A DNA stretch of 33,333 bases from contig JAAXMC010000033.1 of NCBI GenBank assembly GCA_013036315.1, positions 1 to 33,333 on the forward strand. Reading direction: 5' to 3'. Shown here one piece after another: positions 32,748 through 33,333 of the stretch (the first letter of the stretch is position 1; every line of letters begins with the position of its first letter). A model generated the notes under the pieces. That model saw only the letters and a program-made list of their open reading frames with translations, made no database searches and was not told the DNA's origin. The position numbers and the translations under genes were made by a program. This stretch comes from Vulcanimicrobiota bacterium (GTDB taxonomy: Bacteria > Vulcanimicrobiota > Vulcanimicrobiia > Vulcanimicrobiales > Vulcanimicrobiaceae).

Positions 32748-32773
32748 AAAAAACGCAGCTTGCGCTGCGCTTT
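32746..32773 (-). terminator. Intrinsic terminator of the Lys/Pro-rich protein gene (copy 1)
   Basis: On the minus strand a stem CGCAGC/GCTGCG with loop GCAA (32755-32769) is followed by eight T (32753-32746). It lies just after the stop of the minus-strand gene at 32796. On the plus strand the tail is shorter, so it works mainly for the minus gene, but it is also at the end of the VIT gene. The T-run provides the A-run of the VIT stop codon. A near-identical copy is at 33167-33195. Confidence 0.8.
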
Positions 32774-32795
32774 GTAGCGAAATGAAGACGGGTGG

Positions 32796-33107
32796 TTACG
32801 GTTTCTTGGTGGGTTGCGGTGAGGGTTTGATGGGCTTTTCTCTCCCCCTGGGGATGTGGCGCGGCCACGGGCCCTTCGTGGCGTGCGGGGTCGGTTTGAC
32901 GGCCTTGTAATGGCGCTGCCAATAGCCCCTCATGTAGCGCGGGGCGGGTTTGGCGGATTTCGGGCCCTTGCAGGGTTGCATTGCCGACTTGGGTTTGCAA
33001 GGTTTCATGGCCGAGGTGGCCGTTGGAGCTTTCGAGAGCGGGACGGCCATGGCCGTACCGGTCAAAAGGAAAGCCGCCGCTGTTATAGATGCGAGTAGCT
33101 GTTTCAA
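32796..33107 (-). CDS. small secreted Lys/Pro-rich protein, copy 1
   Basis: The 103-residue product starts at TTG 33107, because AAGGAGG lies about eight bases upstream and the signal peptide MKQLLASITAAAFLLTGTAMA follows directly. The mature part has two similar units, SAMKPCKPK and SAMQPCKGPK, each with one Cys. It continues with KGPWPRHIPRG and ends KPSPQPTKKP, giving a strongly basic, Pro-rich and probably extended chain. No family is recognised. A role in binding the cell envelope, metal or nucleic acid is possible, but nothing shows it. An intrinsic terminator follows, and a second, related gene lies upstream and is cut by the window end. Confidence 0.75.
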   Translation of the reverse strand: MKQLLASITAAAFLLTGTAMAVPLSKAPTATSAMKPCKPKSAMQPCKGPKSAKPAPRYMRGYWQRHYKAVKPTPHATKGPWPRHIPRGREKPIKPSPQPTKKP

Positions 33108-33166
33108 AATGTGCTCCTCCTTTCCGTAGGAGTAGCACCGGGTTCGAAAAGGAACCTGCAACTTCT

Positions 33167-33195
33167 AAAAAAAACGCAGCTTGCGCTGCGCTTTT
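33167..33195 (-). terminator. Intrinsic terminator of the second Lys/Pro-rich gene (duplicate copy)
   Basis: The same stem CGCAGC/GCTGCG with loop GCAA and a run of eight T on the minus strand is found here. With its flanks (33163-33236) it matches 32742-32816 with only a few differences. It separates the two tandem genes and shows that the whole gene-plus-terminator unit was duplicated at a spacing of about 421 bp. Confidence 0.8.
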
Positions 33196-33217
33196 GTAAC
33201 GAAATAAAGACGGGTGG

Positions 33218-33333
33218 TTACGGTTTCTTGGTGGGTTTGGGTTTGGGCATCTCTTTCTTGGGCCCTTTCTTCGAGGGTTTGGGCATCGGTTTCTTGGTAG
33301 CTTTTGGATTGGGTCTCTTTTTCGGCCACGGTT
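33218..33333 (-). CDS. small Lys/Pro-rich protein, copy 2 (N-terminal part outside window)
   Basis: The minus-strand frame is open from the window edge to TAA 33220-33218. About 38 residues are visible, starting PWPKKRPNPK and ending KPKPTKKP. The shared PWP and PTKKP segments and the common terminator show it is a paralogue of the copy at 32796-33107. The Lys/Pro repeats are more regular here, with KKPMPKPSKKGPKKEMPKP. The signal peptide and Cys units, if any, lie outside the window. Confidence 0.7.
   Translation of the reverse strand, partial: PWPKKRPNPKATKKPMPKPSKKGPKKEMPKPKPTKKP

Noticed and set aside
33140-33158. GGGTTCGAAAAGGAACC as a tRNA T-arm
   Set aside because: No acceptor, D or anticodon arm can be formed around it; it lies in the leader of the Lys/Pro-rich gene.

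Overview
The window is about 33.3 kb of GC-rich, gene-dense bacterial chromosome. An outer-membrane barrel, a lipoprotein with a lipobox, a Tat-exported copper oxidase and an RND pump indicate a cell with two membranes. The order decarboxylase, Ycf45/SpoIIIAA-like R3H ATPase, tmk, holB recalls Firmicutes and Cyanobacteria more than Proteobacteria. A high-GC lineage such as Ca. Eremiobacterota (WPS-2) would fit, but this placement is an inference. No rRNA, tRNA, CRISPR array or phage module was recognised.

Layout. Positions 1-1301 hold the end of a CDP-alcohol phosphatidyltransferase and a CdsA-type cytidylyltransferase (phospholipid synthesis). Positions 1502-6210 hold an Orn/Lys/Arg decarboxylase, the R3H ATPase, thymidylate kinase and DNA polymerase III delta'. 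A minus-strand run (8791 to 6390) encodes a bifunctional-nuclease-family protein, a VOC protein, MTA phosphorylase and a membrane protein. Divergent from it are ychF and glutamate dehydrogenase (8890-11255). A long minus-strand run (20858 to 11952) carries lpdA, lipB, lipA, an RND permease, an outer-membrane barrel and a GDSL lipoprotein; a membrane protein (11794 to 11282) follows across a repeat. Then come a secreted protein, mutY and two tandem S9 peptidases (20922-26382), a repeat-borne GIY-YIG nuclease, a multicopper oxidase (minus), nth, a hypothetical protein (minus), a DPP IV-like peptidase, a VIT-family metal transporter, and two tandem Lys/Pro-rich secreted proteins (minus), the second cut by the window end.

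The most interesting feature is a dispersed palindromic repeat with termini TGTCAT/ATGACA. It is built of arms that share a GAGC...GTCGA core, and each core is closed by a different but complementary 3-4 bp clamp. A complete four-arm copy (6216-6380) has only 3 bp at its centre. In a second copy (26481-26947) the same central position holds a 341-bp segment with a GIY-YIG nuclease gene. A right-half copy (11804-11867) abuts a rhodanese-like gene remnant. This looks like a REP/MITE-like family with a GIY-YIG nuclease as its candidate partner, comparable in concept to REP elements and their RAYT transposases.

Other points: LipB has Gln where the catalytic Lys is expected; the RND permease has no adaptor gene beside it and directly follows lipA; the tandem Lys/Pro-rich genes have duplicated terminators.
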